Of a DNA stretch of 64,000 nucleotides, positions 50,046-59,431 are shown piece after piece. The DNA lies in the NCBI RefSeq assembly GCF_024138125.1, contig NZ_CP099994.1:186001-250000 (forward strand), written 5' to 3'. Within the stretch, counting starts at the first letter, position 1; each line of letters opens with the position of its first letter. A program made the translations under genes and the position numbers. The notes below the pieces were generated by a model. The model was not told the origin of the DNA, ran no database searches, and was given only the letters and a program-made list of their open reading frames with translations. The stretch is from Halorussus salilacus. Its GTDB lineage: Archaea; Halobacteriota; Halobacteria; Halobacteriales; Haladaptataceae.

Positions 50046-50181
50046 TCAGCGGCGACAGTTTCCTCATCGGTGCGCGAGGGTTCTTCTGAGACAGTCTCGT
50101 GATATAGAACTGAACGACGATTCCCGTTTTCCAAAAGCCGTGGTCACCGAATATCGGGTTTCGGTGTTCACCACTCCGAAG

Positions 50182-51423
50182 TTATTCCAAAGACGCCCTC
50201 GTGTCCTCGTTGGGAGTCGACGTGTCCGCCTCTACCTCGCTAGTGCTGAGGAGTTCTGCGATCACCGGATCGTACCTCTCCAACAATGAGTCCCACGAGT
50301 ACTCCCGACCGAGTACTTGCGCGTTCGACGAGAGCGTATCCCGTAGGGATTCCGACGCTTCGAGTCGCTCGATAGCCTCGACGAACCCGTTCCACGAATC
50401 TCGTATCAGGGCGGTTTCGCCGTCCTCAAGCGGCAGACCCTGAGCCCCTACCTCCGTCGTCACGATGGGGAGACCGGCCGCGAGGTAGTCGAGCATCTTG
50501 AGCTTCGTCCCCGACCCGAGCGTCAGCGGACAGATGGCGATGTCCGCGAGCGACAGGGTTCCTGGCAAATCGTCCACGAACCCGGGCGTGTGGACGTTTT
50601 CACGGTCGACAGACGGTGGATTACGCCCCACCAAGAGGAACTCGATGTCGGGGAGCGCGGGTGCGAGTTCGTCGGCGATCACTTCGGCCGCGACTTCGTT
50701 CGGGTCGTAGTCGAACGCCCCGACGTACAGACAGACCGTCTCGGAACCGTCGAGGCCGAATTCCTCCCGGACTGCGCCGGGGTCGCCGCCCGAATCGATG
50801 TGATCGAAATCGGTCCCGTTGGGTATCACCTCGACCACCGCGTCGTCCGGAAGCCGGAACCGCGTGGCGTCGTCCTCCGACTGGAACACGACCGCGTCCG
50901 CGGCGTCGATTCCCCACTGCTCGAATCGACGGAGGTTCTTCACCGCGCGTTGCCGCAGGGACGACGGAACCGGCCGCAGGCCGAGTTGCTGGTCGAGCAG
51001 GTCGTACATCGCGTTGTGCTTGTTCAACAGGAGCTTCGCGTCGTACCGGGCCGCCAGTCTACGTCCCGCTCGGAGCATCTGGGGCGACTCACAACACACC
51101 ACATCGAACTCCGCGTCGAGCCGGTCGAGCGTTCGAACCGTCCGACCGGCCTGTAATCGGTCGAGCCCGTTGTCGGCCGCGAGACCAAACGTTGCGTTCC
51201 ACGCGTATATGCGAGTCGTCTTGTAGTTCAAGAACGGATTGTCGGTTCCCACGCCCTTGACTCCGGGGTGGAGGTCGCTCCCGTCGCCGTCCGGATGCGC
51301 TAACCACACGCTCCCGTACTCCGCGAACTTCTTCGCCGTCTCCCAGATGCGGACCTCCTCCCCGTTCGACGGTGGATGTATCTCGCCTCGGTGCAGTTGG
51401 AGGATGGCCGGTCTATCCGTCAT
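50182..51423 (-). CDS. Family 4 glycosyltransferase
   Basis: 413 aa from the ATG at 51423. GT-B fold: N-terminal ILQLHRGEIHPPSNGEEVRI, middle VIPNGTDFDHID, and the nucleotide-sugar domain CLYVGAFDYDPNEVA, then LTLGSGTKLKMLDYLAAGLPIVTTEVGAQGL, with the E-x7-E-like loop replaced by GTKLKMLDYLAAG. It adds a sugar from a nucleotide donor. It overlaps the preceding glycosyltransferase by 11 nt, so it is the last gene of a three-gene operon. Confidence 0.92.
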   Translation of the reverse strand: MTDRPAILQLHRGEIHPPSNGEEVRIWETAKKFAEYGSVWLAHPDGDGSDLHPGVKGVGTDNPFLNYKTTRIYAWNATFGLAADNGLDRLQAGRTVRTLDRLDAEFDVVCCESPQMLRAGRRLAARYDAKLLLNKHNAMYDLLDQQLGLRPVPSSLRQRAVKNLRRFEQWGIDAADAVVFQSEDDATRFRLPDDAVVEVIPNGTDFDHIDSGGDPGAVREEFGLDGSETVCLYVGAFDYDPNEVAAEVIADELAPALPDIEFLLVGRNPPSVDRENVHTPGFVDDLPGTLSLADIAICPLTLGSGTKLKMLDYLAAGLPIVTTEVGAQGLPLEDGETALIRDSWNGFVEAIERLEASESLRDTLSSNAQVLGREYSWDSLLERYDPVIAELLSTSEVEADTSTPNEDTRASLE

Positions 51424-52654
51424 CCGCGCCACCCCCCGGCCGCCGAGGGGCCGTCGGCGCGTCGCCGCCGACCGGAACGGGTTCGTCGGCCGTCGGTTGG
51501 GTCCGCCGTTCCGCGACGACGCTTCGAACCGCGTCGTAGAGTAGGGGCGCGACCGATTCCGCATCGTTCGTCGTTGCTACCCGCTCGCGGGCGTTCCTCC
51601 CGATTCGGTCGCGCTCTGCCGGGTCGTCCAACAGCGATGAGACCGTTCGTGCGAGTTCGTCCGACTCGTTCGGGTCGACAAAAACCCCGGTCTCGCCGTC
51701 GTCTATCTGCTCGACGATGCCGTACGCGGGGTTCGTAACGATGGGGAGTCCGGTCGCCTGGGCCTCCAGAATCACGTTCGGATAGCCGTCGATGAACGAG
51801 GCGTAGAGGAACACGTCGGCACACCGATATAGTTTCGCCACCTCGTCGACGTATCCCGGCGTTCGGATTCGGTCCCGCACATCGCCGTCCACGCCATCGT
51901 CGAGATACCGCTGTAGACGGCCGTAGTACCTCCCGTCACCCGCGACGACGTATTCCACGTCTGGACGCTCCCGGAGCAACGGGACGATTCCGTCGATCAG
52001 TCGCCTGACCCCCTCGTACTTCCCCTGAAAGTTCAGGTTCGTCACGGTCAACAGCAGTTGCCCTTCGTCGGCGTCCCGGCCGTGGCCTCCCGCCTCCGAT
52101 GGGGCGTACGTCTCGAGGTCGACCGGGTTCGGAACGGACGCGATTCGCTCTGTCGGGCACCCAGTCTGGCGGTGAACAGTCCCCGCGAGCGCGTCGGCGA
52201 CCGGGACGAACCCGTCTGCGTCGTGGAAGACCGCCCGAGTCAGCAACGCAAACGGAAGGTGGGTCGCGAACCGCTTCCACTCGCGCTCTCGAACGAGGTC
52301 GACCGCCGCCTCTCGATGCTGTCTGAAGATATCCCCGTTCTGCCGTATCAGGAATGGAACCCCGTGATACCTGCCGAGTAACGCGCCGACGACGCCGAGG
52401 AGTCCCGACCCGTTGTAGGTGAGAACTGCGTCCGAGCCGCGTCGCTCGATACACCGTGACCCGGTCGTGAACGCCGACAGGTAGGCCCGAACCCCGTCGT
52501 CAGGGTCGATAGTCACGAGAGTCCCGCGACGGCCTAACTCCTCGAACGGTTCTCGCATCTCGTCGACCCGCATGTTCGTGAGCCCGAGTACGTGCATCCG
52601 GTCTGTGACTTTCCGTCCGTCCTCCGTCGGTCCCGCCTGTGAGTCGTTACCCAT
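51413..52654 (-). CDS. Family 4 glycosyltransferase
   Basis: 413 aa. GT-B features: MHVLGLTNMRVDEMREPFEELG, FVPVADALAGTVHRQTGCP, SVPNPVDLETYAP, LLLTVTNLNFQGKYEG, and the C-terminal sugar-nucleotide loop DVFLYASFIDGYPNVILEAQATGLPIV, with the retaining-GT4 E-x7-E motif formed around it. The tail is Gly/Ala/Pro-rich. It lies 6 bp after the stop of the GT2 gene in the same operon. Confidence 0.92.
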   Translation of the reverse strand: MGNDSQAGPTEDGRKVTDRMHVLGLTNMRVDEMREPFEELGRRGTLVTIDPDDGVRAYLSAFTTGSRCIERRGSDAVLTYNGSGLLGVVGALLGRYHGVPFLIRQNGDIFRQHREAAVDLVREREWKRFATHLPFALLTRAVFHDADGFVPVADALAGTVHRQTGCPTERIASVPNPVDLETYAPSEAGGHGRDADEGQLLLTVTNLNFQGKYEGVRRLIDGIVPLLRERPDVEYVVAGDGRYYGRLQRYLDDGVDGDVRDRIRTPGYVDEVAKLYRCADVFLYASFIDGYPNVILEAQATGLPIVTNPAYGIVEQIDDGETGVFVDPNESDELARTVSSLLDDPAERDRIGRNARERVATTNDAESVAPLLYDAVRSVVAERRTQPTADEPVPVGGDAPTAPRRPGGGADDG

Positions 52655-52660
52655 CTCGGC

Positions 52661-54010
52661 TCACCTCCCCACCGACCCGTCTCCCGGCGGTCCGACGTGG
52701 GTCTGTATCGAATGGAGGATGACGCCCGCAAACGAGAGTAGAGACCCGAGAAACGTGCTGAACAGGCAGATCAGCACGATTCCCGTCGGGAACGTCCCCG
52801 TCTGCACGTAGTTGACGACCCCCCAGTAGCCGAAGCCCATGCCGACCGTCACGGCCGCGATTCCCGGGAGTCCGACGAAGGTCAGCGGCCGCTCGCGCTC
52901 GACGGTCCGCAGGATGTTGCTCACGACCGACAGGCCGTGGGATATCGGGTTCTGCGTGCTCGTCTCATCGCCGTCGTAGCGGATGGTGGTCCCGACCTCC
53001 TCGACGGCGTAGCCGTTCCGTCGCGCGTGATAGAGGATGTCGGTGCTGGCTCCCATGTCGTCGCCGAGCGTCCCGTCGCCCGCGAGGCTCTCGATGGCGC
53101 GGGCGTCGAACGCCCGGAACCCGCTCTGGGTGTCCGAGACCCACGACCTGAAGGGGAACGCGCCCATCGAGAGGTTCGTGAGGACGTTGATGACGAACAG
53201 GCCGAACCGCCGATACCGGGGGACGTGAGCGTTCGCGTCACCGCGGAACCGGCTCCCGACAACGACGTTCGCGTCGGTCTCTCGCTGTCGCGCGAGCAGT
53301 TTCGGGATGTCCTCGGGGTCGTGCTGGCCGTCGCCGTCGAGGGTCACGAGCGCGTCGGCGTTTCGGTCGTCGGCGGCCTCGAACGCGGTCTGCAACGTCG
53401 CTCCGTACCCGCGGTTCGTCCCGTGCTCCACGACGGTCGCGCCCGCCCGCTCGGCCGCGGCGACCGTCTCGTCGGTGCTCCCGTCGTCGACGACCACCAC
53501 CTCGTCGACGTGCGGGCGGGCTCGCTCGACGACCGACCCGACGGTGTCCTCCTCGTTGTACGCGGGGATGGCCGCGACGGTGTCGACCGATTCGCGCGAC
53601 GGTTCGTCGACCAGCGGAGCTGCGGCGGTGTAGCTGTCGGTCGCTTCGGCGGCCTCCTCGAATCGTGACGTATCAACGCGGACGCCGGGAGAGTCGACGT
53701 AGAGCATCGCCGGAAAGCCGTACGCCCGCGCGACCCGCTCGACGGTATCGACCGGCGAATCGTCCTCGAACTCGAGTTCGAGGACGACCGAGCCTAACTT
53801 CTCGGCGAGCCGACCGATCAGGGAGTAGTCGGTCTCCGGAACAACGACGAAGGAGAAGACCCCGTGTTCGTTCGCCCGCAACAGGGTCCGGGCCACCGTC
53901 CCCAGGTCGAGTTCGTGGGCGATGATACTGAGAGCGGGCGATACCTTCTCTCCCGTCGGTATCGCTTCCAGTCGGTGTTCGTTTTCCGTGTACTCGTTCG
54001 TACTCCCCAT
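52661..54010 (-). CDS. Dolichyl-phosphate hexosyltransferase-like GT2
   Basis: 449 aa. An N-terminal region of about 140 residues, unrelated to GT2, has SPALSIIAHELDLGTVARTLL. The GT2 domain follows: VDTVAAIPAYNEEDTVGSVV, EVVVVDDGSTDET, ALVTLDGDGQHDPEDIPKLL (metal DxD), VVGSRFRG, and SDTQSGFRAFDARAIESL. Two membrane helices close the protein. It resembles the AglJ/DPM1-like enzymes that load dolichol phosphate with a hexose. First gene of the operon with the two GT4 genes. Confidence 0.9.
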   Translation of the reverse strand: MGSTNEYTENEHRLEAIPTGEKVSPALSIIAHELDLGTVARTLLRANEHGVFSFVVVPETDYSLIGRLAEKLGSVVLELEFEDDSPVDTVERVARAYGFPAMLYVDSPGVRVDTSRFEEAAEATDSYTAAAPLVDEPSRESVDTVAAIPAYNEEDTVGSVVERARPHVDEVVVVDDGSTDETVAAAERAGATVVEHGTNRGYGATLQTAFEAADDRNADALVTLDGDGQHDPEDIPKLLARQRETDANVVVGSRFRGDANAHVPRYRRFGLFVINVLTNLSMGAFPFRSWVSDTQSGFRAFDARAIESLAGDGTLGDDMGASTDILYHARRNGYAVEEVGTTIRYDGDETSTQNPISHGLSVVSNILRTVERERPLTFVGLPGIAAVTVGMGFGYWGVVNYVQTGTFPTGIVLICLFSTFLGSLLSFAGVILHSIQTHVGPPGDGSVGR

Positions 54011-54144
54011 CGGACCCCCTATTGCTATCCTGATGTATAGTTAGAAGCCCCGTATCACGCGTAAACAGCCGATGGAAGTCGAGCGTCGAAACGCCGGTCG
54101 GACGCATCGAGCCGATAATTCCGGTCTGGTCTCTCCCCGACCGT

Positions 54145-54180
54145 CGAAACGGCCGGAACGGTAGCGAAACGGCCGGAACG
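54145..54180. repeat. 20-nt period direct repeat in the glycan-locus flank
   Basis: Two exact copies of CGAAACGGCCGGAACG (54145-54160 and 54165-54180), with a partial third after them. The 265-bp gap 54011-54275 contains no supported gene. Confidence 0.8.
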
Positions 54181-54275
54181 CCGGTGAAACGACCTCGCCG
54201 TCCGGTCGCGGTTCCGGCTGGCGGTTCCCGCCGTTCGAATCGACGAAACGCGCATGTGGGGTCCGGTATGCGTCG

Positions 54276-55316
54276 TTACTGCTCGGTGACGTTCACCCAG
54301 ACGTGGACGCTCCGATATGCGTTCCCGGCGCTCGGGTCTTCGGGCGGTTCGTCGACGTAGAGCAGGTACTGGAGTCGGAGTCGCTCGCCGGTGGTCCCCG
54401 GTGCGAACTCGTGGCGACGGTGGACGGTCTCGTTGTCGCCGACGGCCGCCCGGAACCGGTCGAGTTCTCGCGAGTCGGTCACGGTCGACGAGTCGTTCGT
54501 TTCCCGAACCTGCTGTAACTGGACGACGACCGAGTACTCGACGTCCCGGTGCTCGTGGTTGCCGATTCCGACGACGACCGTCGCGTTCTCGCCCCGCGCT
54601 ATCGTCTCGGGGTAGCCGTCGGCCGCCAGTTCGCCGGTCTCGTTCTCGCCGAGGAGGTAGAACTCGGTGAACGTCTGGCTCTCCTGCGGGCCGAGTACCG
54701 CGTACACGCCGCCGCCGACCGCGACGAGCACGGAGACGACGAGTACGACGTTCAACGCGGTATCGAGCGTCGAACTCCCCGCGAGTCGTTCGGCGCTGAT
54801 TCCCGCGGCCCACTCCCCATACGGAACCCGGAACCGGCGTTCGGCCGGGAGTCGCCATCGGCGGGCCGCCGCGACTGCCGCCATCGCCAGCGCGAACCCG
54901 CCGACCGAGAACAGCAGCGACTCGCGAGTGATGTCCACGGGCGCGAAGTTTATCACCAGCGCGAGGAGGGGCACGACCAGCAGGCTCGCCCCAACCGAGA
55001 ACAGGCCGCGCTCGGCGAGGGTGAGGCCAGCGCTCGACCGCGGCCAGTGGGCGGTCGGCCCCCGGTCGTCGGCGGGCTCGGACTCGTCGGTCCCCGACTC
55101 GCTCGATTCGGGGAAGAGCGCGGCGACGACCGCGTACCCGGGAACGAAGAGGACGAACACCCCCCCGAGTACCGCGCGGAGCCACGACTCCCGGACGACC
55201 GGGAGCCAGACCGCGAGCAGGGCCGCCGCGACGAGTCCGACGACCACCGTCAGGTCGGCCGGGAACCGGCGGACCGGCCGCGGCAGGAGCAGTTTCAGCT
55301 CGCGTCGGCTCACCAT
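54276..55316 (-). CDS. DUF1616 family membrane protein
   Basis: 346 aa from the ATG at 55316. Four membrane helices in two pairs plus one (residues about 25-70, 105-150 and 180-205), then an extracellular beta domain rich in Asn-x-Ser/Thr (LGENETGELAADGYPETIARGENATVVVGIGNHEHRDVEYSV). DUF1616 proteins are membrane proteins of unknown role often found by archaeal surface-glycan genes. It is in the same orientation as the GT operon but separated by 265 bp. Confidence 0.85.
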   Translation of the reverse strand: MVSRRELKLLLPRPVRRFPADLTVVVGLVAAALLAVWLPVVRESWLRAVLGGVFVLFVPGYAVVAALFPESSESGTDESEPADDRGPTAHWPRSSAGLTLAERGLFSVGASLLVVPLLALVINFAPVDITRESLLFSVGGFALAMAAVAAARRWRLPAERRFRVPYGEWAAGISAERLAGSSTLDTALNVVLVVSVLVAVGGGVYAVLGPQESQTFTEFYLLGENETGELAADGYPETIARGENATVVVGIGNHEHRDVEYSVVVQLQQVRETNDSSTVTDSRELDRFRAAVGDNETVHRRHEFAPGTTGERLRLQYLLYVDEPPEDPSAGNAYRSVHVWVNVTEQ

Positions 55317-55392
55317 GGTGTCCACCTGTTCGCCGCCGAAGACTAAAAATAAGCGGAACCTTTGAACTCTTCGCGAGGCCGTCCGACCGGGC

Positions 55393-55668
55393 TCACAGCA
55401 GCCCCTCGGGGAGGAATTCGAGGACGCGCCGAACCATCAGCACGCCGAACCCGAGCACCCCCGCGAGCGCGACCCACTTCAGCCGGGACCGCCACCTCGG
55501 GGCGACGTTGACCGGCGCGGTCAGCTCCGCGAGCACGAGGAAGCCGACGAGCGACCCGATGAAGAACGTCTCCAGCGACGGCTCCCCGAGCGCCGCCAGC
55601 GCCAGCACGGTCCCCAGCATCCACGCCACCTGTCCGTAGACGAACCGGCGGGGTCGTCGCATCGCCAT
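55393..55668 (-). CDS. Small membrane protein, unknown function
   Basis: 91 aa from the ATG at 55668. Three hydrophobic segments: GQVAWMLGTVLALAALG, ETFFIGSLVGFLVLAELTA and LKWVALAGVLGFGVLMV. N-terminal RRPRR precedes the first helix. It resembles small haloarchaeal membrane proteins without a name. It is divergent from the DUF4350 gene. Confidence 0.7.
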   Translation of the reverse strand: MAMRRPRRFVYGQVAWMLGTVLALAALGEPSLETFFIGSLVGFLVLAELTAPVNVAPRWRSRLKWVALAGVLGFGVLMVRRVLEFLPEGLL

Positions 55669-55819
55669 CGTCCCGTGTACGCCGGGGCCACAGTAGAAGG
55701 TGACGCCCGAATGCGCTCGCCGCGGCGCGGGACGTGCTCGGCCGAGGGGAAACATCCGGCCGGAACGGAGCGCAACGATGCGAACGTTTCTATGCGTCCC
55801 CCGTCGTAGACCGGTCGGA

Positions 55820-56859
55820 ATGAGGGGAGACGGGCTCGCGATTCCGCACGTCGTGTTGGCCGGGCTGACGCTGGCGGTCGTCGTCGGCGTGGCGGTAGCC
55901 GGGGCCACGTCCTCGGCGTCGTACGGTCCGTACAACGACGAGTGGGACGGGACGACCGACCTCCGCTCGGTGGCCGACGACACCGGCACGCGGGTCGAAC
56001 TCGCCCACGACACCGCGACCTACTCGTCGGTCCCCGCCGACGACGCGGTGGCGTTCGTCCTGTCGCCCGACCAGCGCTATCGGCCGACGGAACTCGCCCG
56101 CGTGACCGACTTCGTCGAGCGCGGGGGCACCCTCGTCGTCGCCGACGACTACGGGCCCCACTCGAACGACCTCCTCCGCAGCGTCGGCGCGTCGGCCCGA
56201 CTGGACGGGCGGCCGCTGTACGACGTTCGGTCGAACTACCGGTCCTCGGCGATGCCGGTCGCGACCCCGGTCGAGGGCCACCCGTTCGTCGCGGGCGTCG
56301 AGTCGGTGACGCTCAACCACGGGACTGCGGTCGACCCTGCCGACGCGACCCCGCTGGTCGAGACCTCCGAGCACGCCTACGTCGACGCCGACCGGGACGG
56401 CGAGTTCGGCCAGAACGAGACCCTCGACAACCGGACCGTGGCGACGGTCGAGTCGGTCGGCGACGGCCGGGTCGTGGTGGTCGGCGACTCCAGCGCGTTC
56501 ATCAACGCGATGCTCGACCGGCCCGGCAACCGGGCGTTCGTCCGGGCGCTCCTCGCCCAGCACGGCACGGTCGTGCTCGACCACTCGCACACCGGGTCGC
56601 TCCCGCCGCTCGCGCTCGCGGTCCTCGTCGTCCGGGGGTCGCCCCTCGCCCAGTTCGGTCTCGGCCTCCTCGCGGTGGGCGCGCTGGCGGCGTGGGCCCG
56701 GCGCGCGGTCGGCTCGCACCGCGAGCCGACCGCGCTGGTCGACGACGCCCGTCCCCCCGGTCGGAACTGGCCGACTCCCTCGAACGTCGCCACCCCGACT
56801 GGGATCGCGAGCGCATCGAACGGGTCGTCTCGGCGGTCGAGCGCCGCCGCGAGCGATGA
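55820..56859 (+). pseudogene. DUF4350 family protein, frameshifted
   Basis: N-terminal membrane helix (IPHVVLAGLTLAVVVGVAVAG), then the DUF4350 domain (AVAFVLSPDQRYRPTELARVTDFVERGGTLVVADDYG, VVVVGDSSAFINAML) and a second helix (LGLLAVGALAAWARRAVG). The expected C-terminus (SELADSLERRHPDWDRERIERVVSAV, stop at 56857-56859) lies in another frame. A run of six C at 56753-56758 has one base too few. Read as it stands, the frame runs on into the MoxR gene. Either a homopolymer sequencing error or a real lesion; the domain itself is intact. Confidence 0.75.
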
Positions 56860-56918
56860 GCGTTCGCGCCCGCGCCGCGGGCGCGAACGCCCGTTCGAGT
56901 GCGAACGCCCGTTCGAGT
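56860..56918. repeat. Palindrome and tandem repeat between DUF4350 and moxR
   Basis: 56860-56874 is the exact reverse complement of 56876-56890 (15 bp, 1-nt centre), beginning right after the DUF4350 stop. It is followed by GCGAACGCCCGTTCGAGT twice in tandem (56883-56918). Confidence 0.88.
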
Positions 56919-56947
56919 TATCCGGCTCGGCGTCGTCACCGACGACG

Positions 56948-57946
56948 ATGACCGAACCCGCCGCCGTCTACGAGGACCTTCGAGAGGAGATACAGACCGT
57001 ACTGGTCGGCAACGAGTCGGTGCTGGAGACGCTGACAATCTCGCTGTTGACGGGCGGTCACGTCCTCGTGGAGGGCGTCCCCGGCGTGGCGAAGACGACC
57101 ATCGCCCGCCTGTTCGCGGCGGCGACGGGGCTGGACGCGAACCGCGTCCAGATGACCCCGGACGTTCTTCCGGCCGACATCACGGGGACCCATATCTACC
57201 GCGAGACGACCGGGGAGTTCGAACTCCAGCGCGGGCCGGTGTTCGCGAACGTCGTCGTCGTCGACGAAATCAACCGCGCGACGCCCAAGACCCAGTCGGC
57301 CCTGCTCGAAGCCATGCAGGAGAACGCGGTCACTATCGACGGCGATACCCTCCGGCTCCCGGACCCCTTCTTCGTCGTCGCGACCCAGAACCCCATCGAG
57401 ATGGAGGGGACCTACGAACTCCCCGTCGCCCAGCGCGACCGCTTCCAGTTCAAGTTCACCGTCGGGATGCCCGACGAGGACGAGGAACTCGCGCTCCTCG
57501 ACCGGTTCGACGACCGGCCCGAACTCGGGCCCGAGGACGTCTCGCAGGTCGTCACCGCCGGACAGATTCTCGACGCGCGGGAGGTCGTCGCCGCGGTCCA
57601 CGTCGACCCGGCCGTCAAGCGGTACCTGCGGGACCTCGTGAACGCGACGCGCGAGACGCCCGACCTAGAGTACGGTGCGTCGCCTCGGGCGGCCCTGTTC
57701 CTGCTCGACGCGACGAAGGCGCGCGCGGCGCTCCGCGGCCGGGAGTACGCCACCCCCGACGACGTGAAGGCGCTCGCCCGCCCGGCCCTCGCCCACCGAC
57801 TCGTGACCAGCGCGGAAGCCGAGTTGAGCGACGTCTCCGTCCACGACGTGCTCGACGAGGTGCTGACCAGCGTCGACCCCCCGGACGGCGACGGTTCGAT
57901 GGCCGGAGCCGAGAATGCGGCGGCGTCTGGACGTGAGGACTCGTGA
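56948..57946 (+). CDS. MoxR-family AAA+ ATPase
   Basis: 332 aa from the ATG at 56948. Walker A VEGVPGVAKTT, Walker B VVVVDEINRA, sensor 1 FFVVATQNPIEMEGTYELP, Arg finger region PVAQRDRFQFKF, and the C-terminal lid with YGASPRAALFLLDATKARA. MoxR ATPases act as chaperones for assembly or metal insertion, usually with a DUF58/VWA-like partner, which is encoded 1.5 kb away on the other strand. It belongs to a cluster with DUF4350, DUF58 and DUF4129 genes. Confidence 0.93.
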   Translation: MTEPAAVYEDLREEIQTVLVGNESVLETLTISLLTGGHVLVEGVPGVAKTTIARLFAAATGLDANRVQMTPDVLPADITGTHIYRETTGEFELQRGPVFANVVVVDEINRATPKTQSALLEAMQENAVTIDGDTLRLPDPFFVVATQNPIEMEGTYELPVAQRDRFQFKFTVGMPDEDEELALLDRFDDRPELGPEDVSQVVTAGQILDAREVVAAVHVDPAVKRYLRDLVNATRETPDLEYGASPRAALFLLDATKARAALRGREYATPDDVKALARPALAHRLVTSAEAELSDVSVHDVLDEVLTSVDPPDGDGSMAGAENAAASGREDS

Positions 57947-57967
57947 CTGGCCCCGCGCCTCGGCTCT

Positions 57968-58918
57968 CTACTCCCGTTCTCCGCCCGCGGATTCGGCGTC
58001 CTCGTCCGTCGGTTCGACATCGTCCCACTCGCAGGTGACGAAGTAGTCGGCCGGGCCGTTCTCCGCGGGCGTCACGTCGAGCGACACCGGCGCGTCGAGG
58101 GCCGCGGCCATCCCCACCCCGAATAGGGACGCGACGGGGTGGTCGAACCGGTCGACCGGGCCGTAGACGGCCCCCGAGACTTCGACCGTGACCCGTCGGC
58201 CGTCCGGGTCGGCGTCGGCTCTCGCGCTTTCGGCGAGTTCGAACCCCTCCACGAGCGCGTCGGCCAACTGCGCCCCGAGGTCGGCCGGATGCGTGGCGGC
58301 CTCCTCGACCATCGCGGATTCGAACGCTCGATAGAGCCCGCCGCCGGTCGGCGTCAGGGCGACGCCGCGCTCCCGGCCGCGCTCGGTCACGACGAACAGC
58401 GAGTCCAGCGACTCGGCGTCCGGAACGGCGAACTCCGAGCGGTTGGGGACGAACAGGCGAACGTCGGCGACCTCCTCGTCGGTCGTTCGTCCCGGCACGT
58501 ACACCCGGTCGTCCTGCAGGCCGAGTTCGGCGACGAGTTCCGCGCCGGTCGCCGCGAGCGCGGCGTAGACTCGCTCGCCGGTCTCGGCGGCGACGAACCG
58601 CTCGGCGGTGAGGTAGTAGGTCATCACCCCGGCGAACAGCCCCGTGCCACCGAGCGCGAACAGGACGTTCCGCGAGTCGGGGAACGCGACCGCTGCCAGC
58701 GCCGCCAACGCACCGACGGCGAACATCCCGAGCGCGGTCCGCCGGTAGGAGGCCTGGTGGGCGCGGACGGTCTCCTCGCGGAGCCGTCGGTTCTCCTCGA
58801 CCAGCATCTCGACCTGAGCGGCGAGGTCCGATGCGGTTTCGGACCCCGCGCCGTCGCCCTCGGACTCGCGGCCGCCGGAACCGGGGCCGTCGGCGGATTC
58901 GAGGCCGTCGCTACTCAT
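57968..58918 (-). CDS. Conserved haloarchaeal membrane protein of the MoxR cluster
   Basis: 316 aa from the ATG at 58918. A short coiled coil (AQVEMLVEENRRLREETV) and two membrane helices near residues 63-105 are followed by a mixed alpha/beta cytosolic domain of about 200 residues. That domain has paired halves (VYVPGRTTDEEVADVRLFVPN and VTVEVSGAVYGPVDRFDHPVASLFG). No named family is recalled. Its 3' end faces moxR (22-bp spacer) and its start overlaps the preceding small membrane gene. Confidence 0.7.
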   Translation of the reverse strand: MSSDGLESADGPGSGGRESEGDGAGSETASDLAAQVEMLVEENRRLREETVRAHQASYRRTALGMFAVGALAALAAVAFPDSRNVLFALGGTGLFAGVMTYYLTAERFVAAETGERVYAALAATGAELVAELGLQDDRVYVPGRTTDEEVADVRLFVPNRSEFAVPDAESLDSLFVVTERGRERGVALTPTGGGLYRAFESAMVEEAATHPADLGAQLADALVEGFELAESARADADPDGRRVTVEVSGAVYGPVDRFDHPVASLFGVGMAAALDAPVSLDVTPAENGPADYFVTCEWDDVEPTDEDAESAGGERE

Positions 58919-59429
58919 CGGTCTCACCCGCGAGTCCGAGCGAGACGAGGCGGTAGCGATGCAGTCCGTACGTTGTGAACGCCGCCAGCGCCACTACCAG
59001 ACCCGCGGCGGTCGGGATTTCGAGAAGCGGCCTCGCGCTCGCCCACGCGAGGACGCCGCCAGCAAGTATCCACGCGAGGACGACGAGTAGCCCGACGGAG
59101 GCCCCCGGCGTCGAGCGGCGGGGGCCGACGGGCCGGACCGTCGCGACCAGAACGCCCACCAGCCCGGCCTCGACCGCGCCTGCGCGGGCGAGGTCGACGG
59201 TCGAGACGATGGCCCTCTCCGGTAGCACCGCCACGAGCGCGAGGTGACCGACGGCGAACGCGTACGTCGGCCCGGCGAGGTACCACGCGACCGGGACTGC
59301 GAGCGCACCGACGACCGCGACCCACTGCTCGCCCGCGAAGCTGATGAGCGCGGCCGTCGCGACCAGCGCGCTCGCCCCGCCGAGTCGGGTCCGGTCGGTA
59401 GCGAAGCCGGATTCCGGTTCGGCCGCCAT
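58911..59429 (-). CDS. Membrane protein of the MoxR cluster (DUF7519-like)
   Basis: 172 aa from the ATG at 59429; a GTG at 59435 is possible. Five or so hydrophobic segments (ALVATAALISFAGEQWVAVVG, VPVAWYLAGPTYAFAVGHLALVAVL, and further ones to LVVALAAFTTYGL). Found next to DUF58 and MoxR genes in other haloarchaea, as recalled. It overlaps or abuts the DUF58 stop and overlaps the following gene by 8 nt, forming one operon. Confidence 0.7.
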   Translation of the reverse strand: MAAEPESGFATDRTRLGGASALVATAALISFAGEQWVAVVGALAVPVAWYLAGPTYAFAVGHLALVAVLPERAIVSTVDLARAGAVEAGLVGVLVATVRPVGPRRSTPGASVGLLVVLAWILAGGVLAWASARPLLEIPTAAGLVVALAAFTTYGLHRYRLVSLGLAGETDE

Positions 59430-59431
59430 CG

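Noticed and set aside
55700-57946. A natural DUF4350-MoxR fusion protein
   Set aside because: The DUF4350 C-terminus and stop are intact in another frame and moxR has its own ATG at 56948, so the fusion is a consequence of the frameshift.
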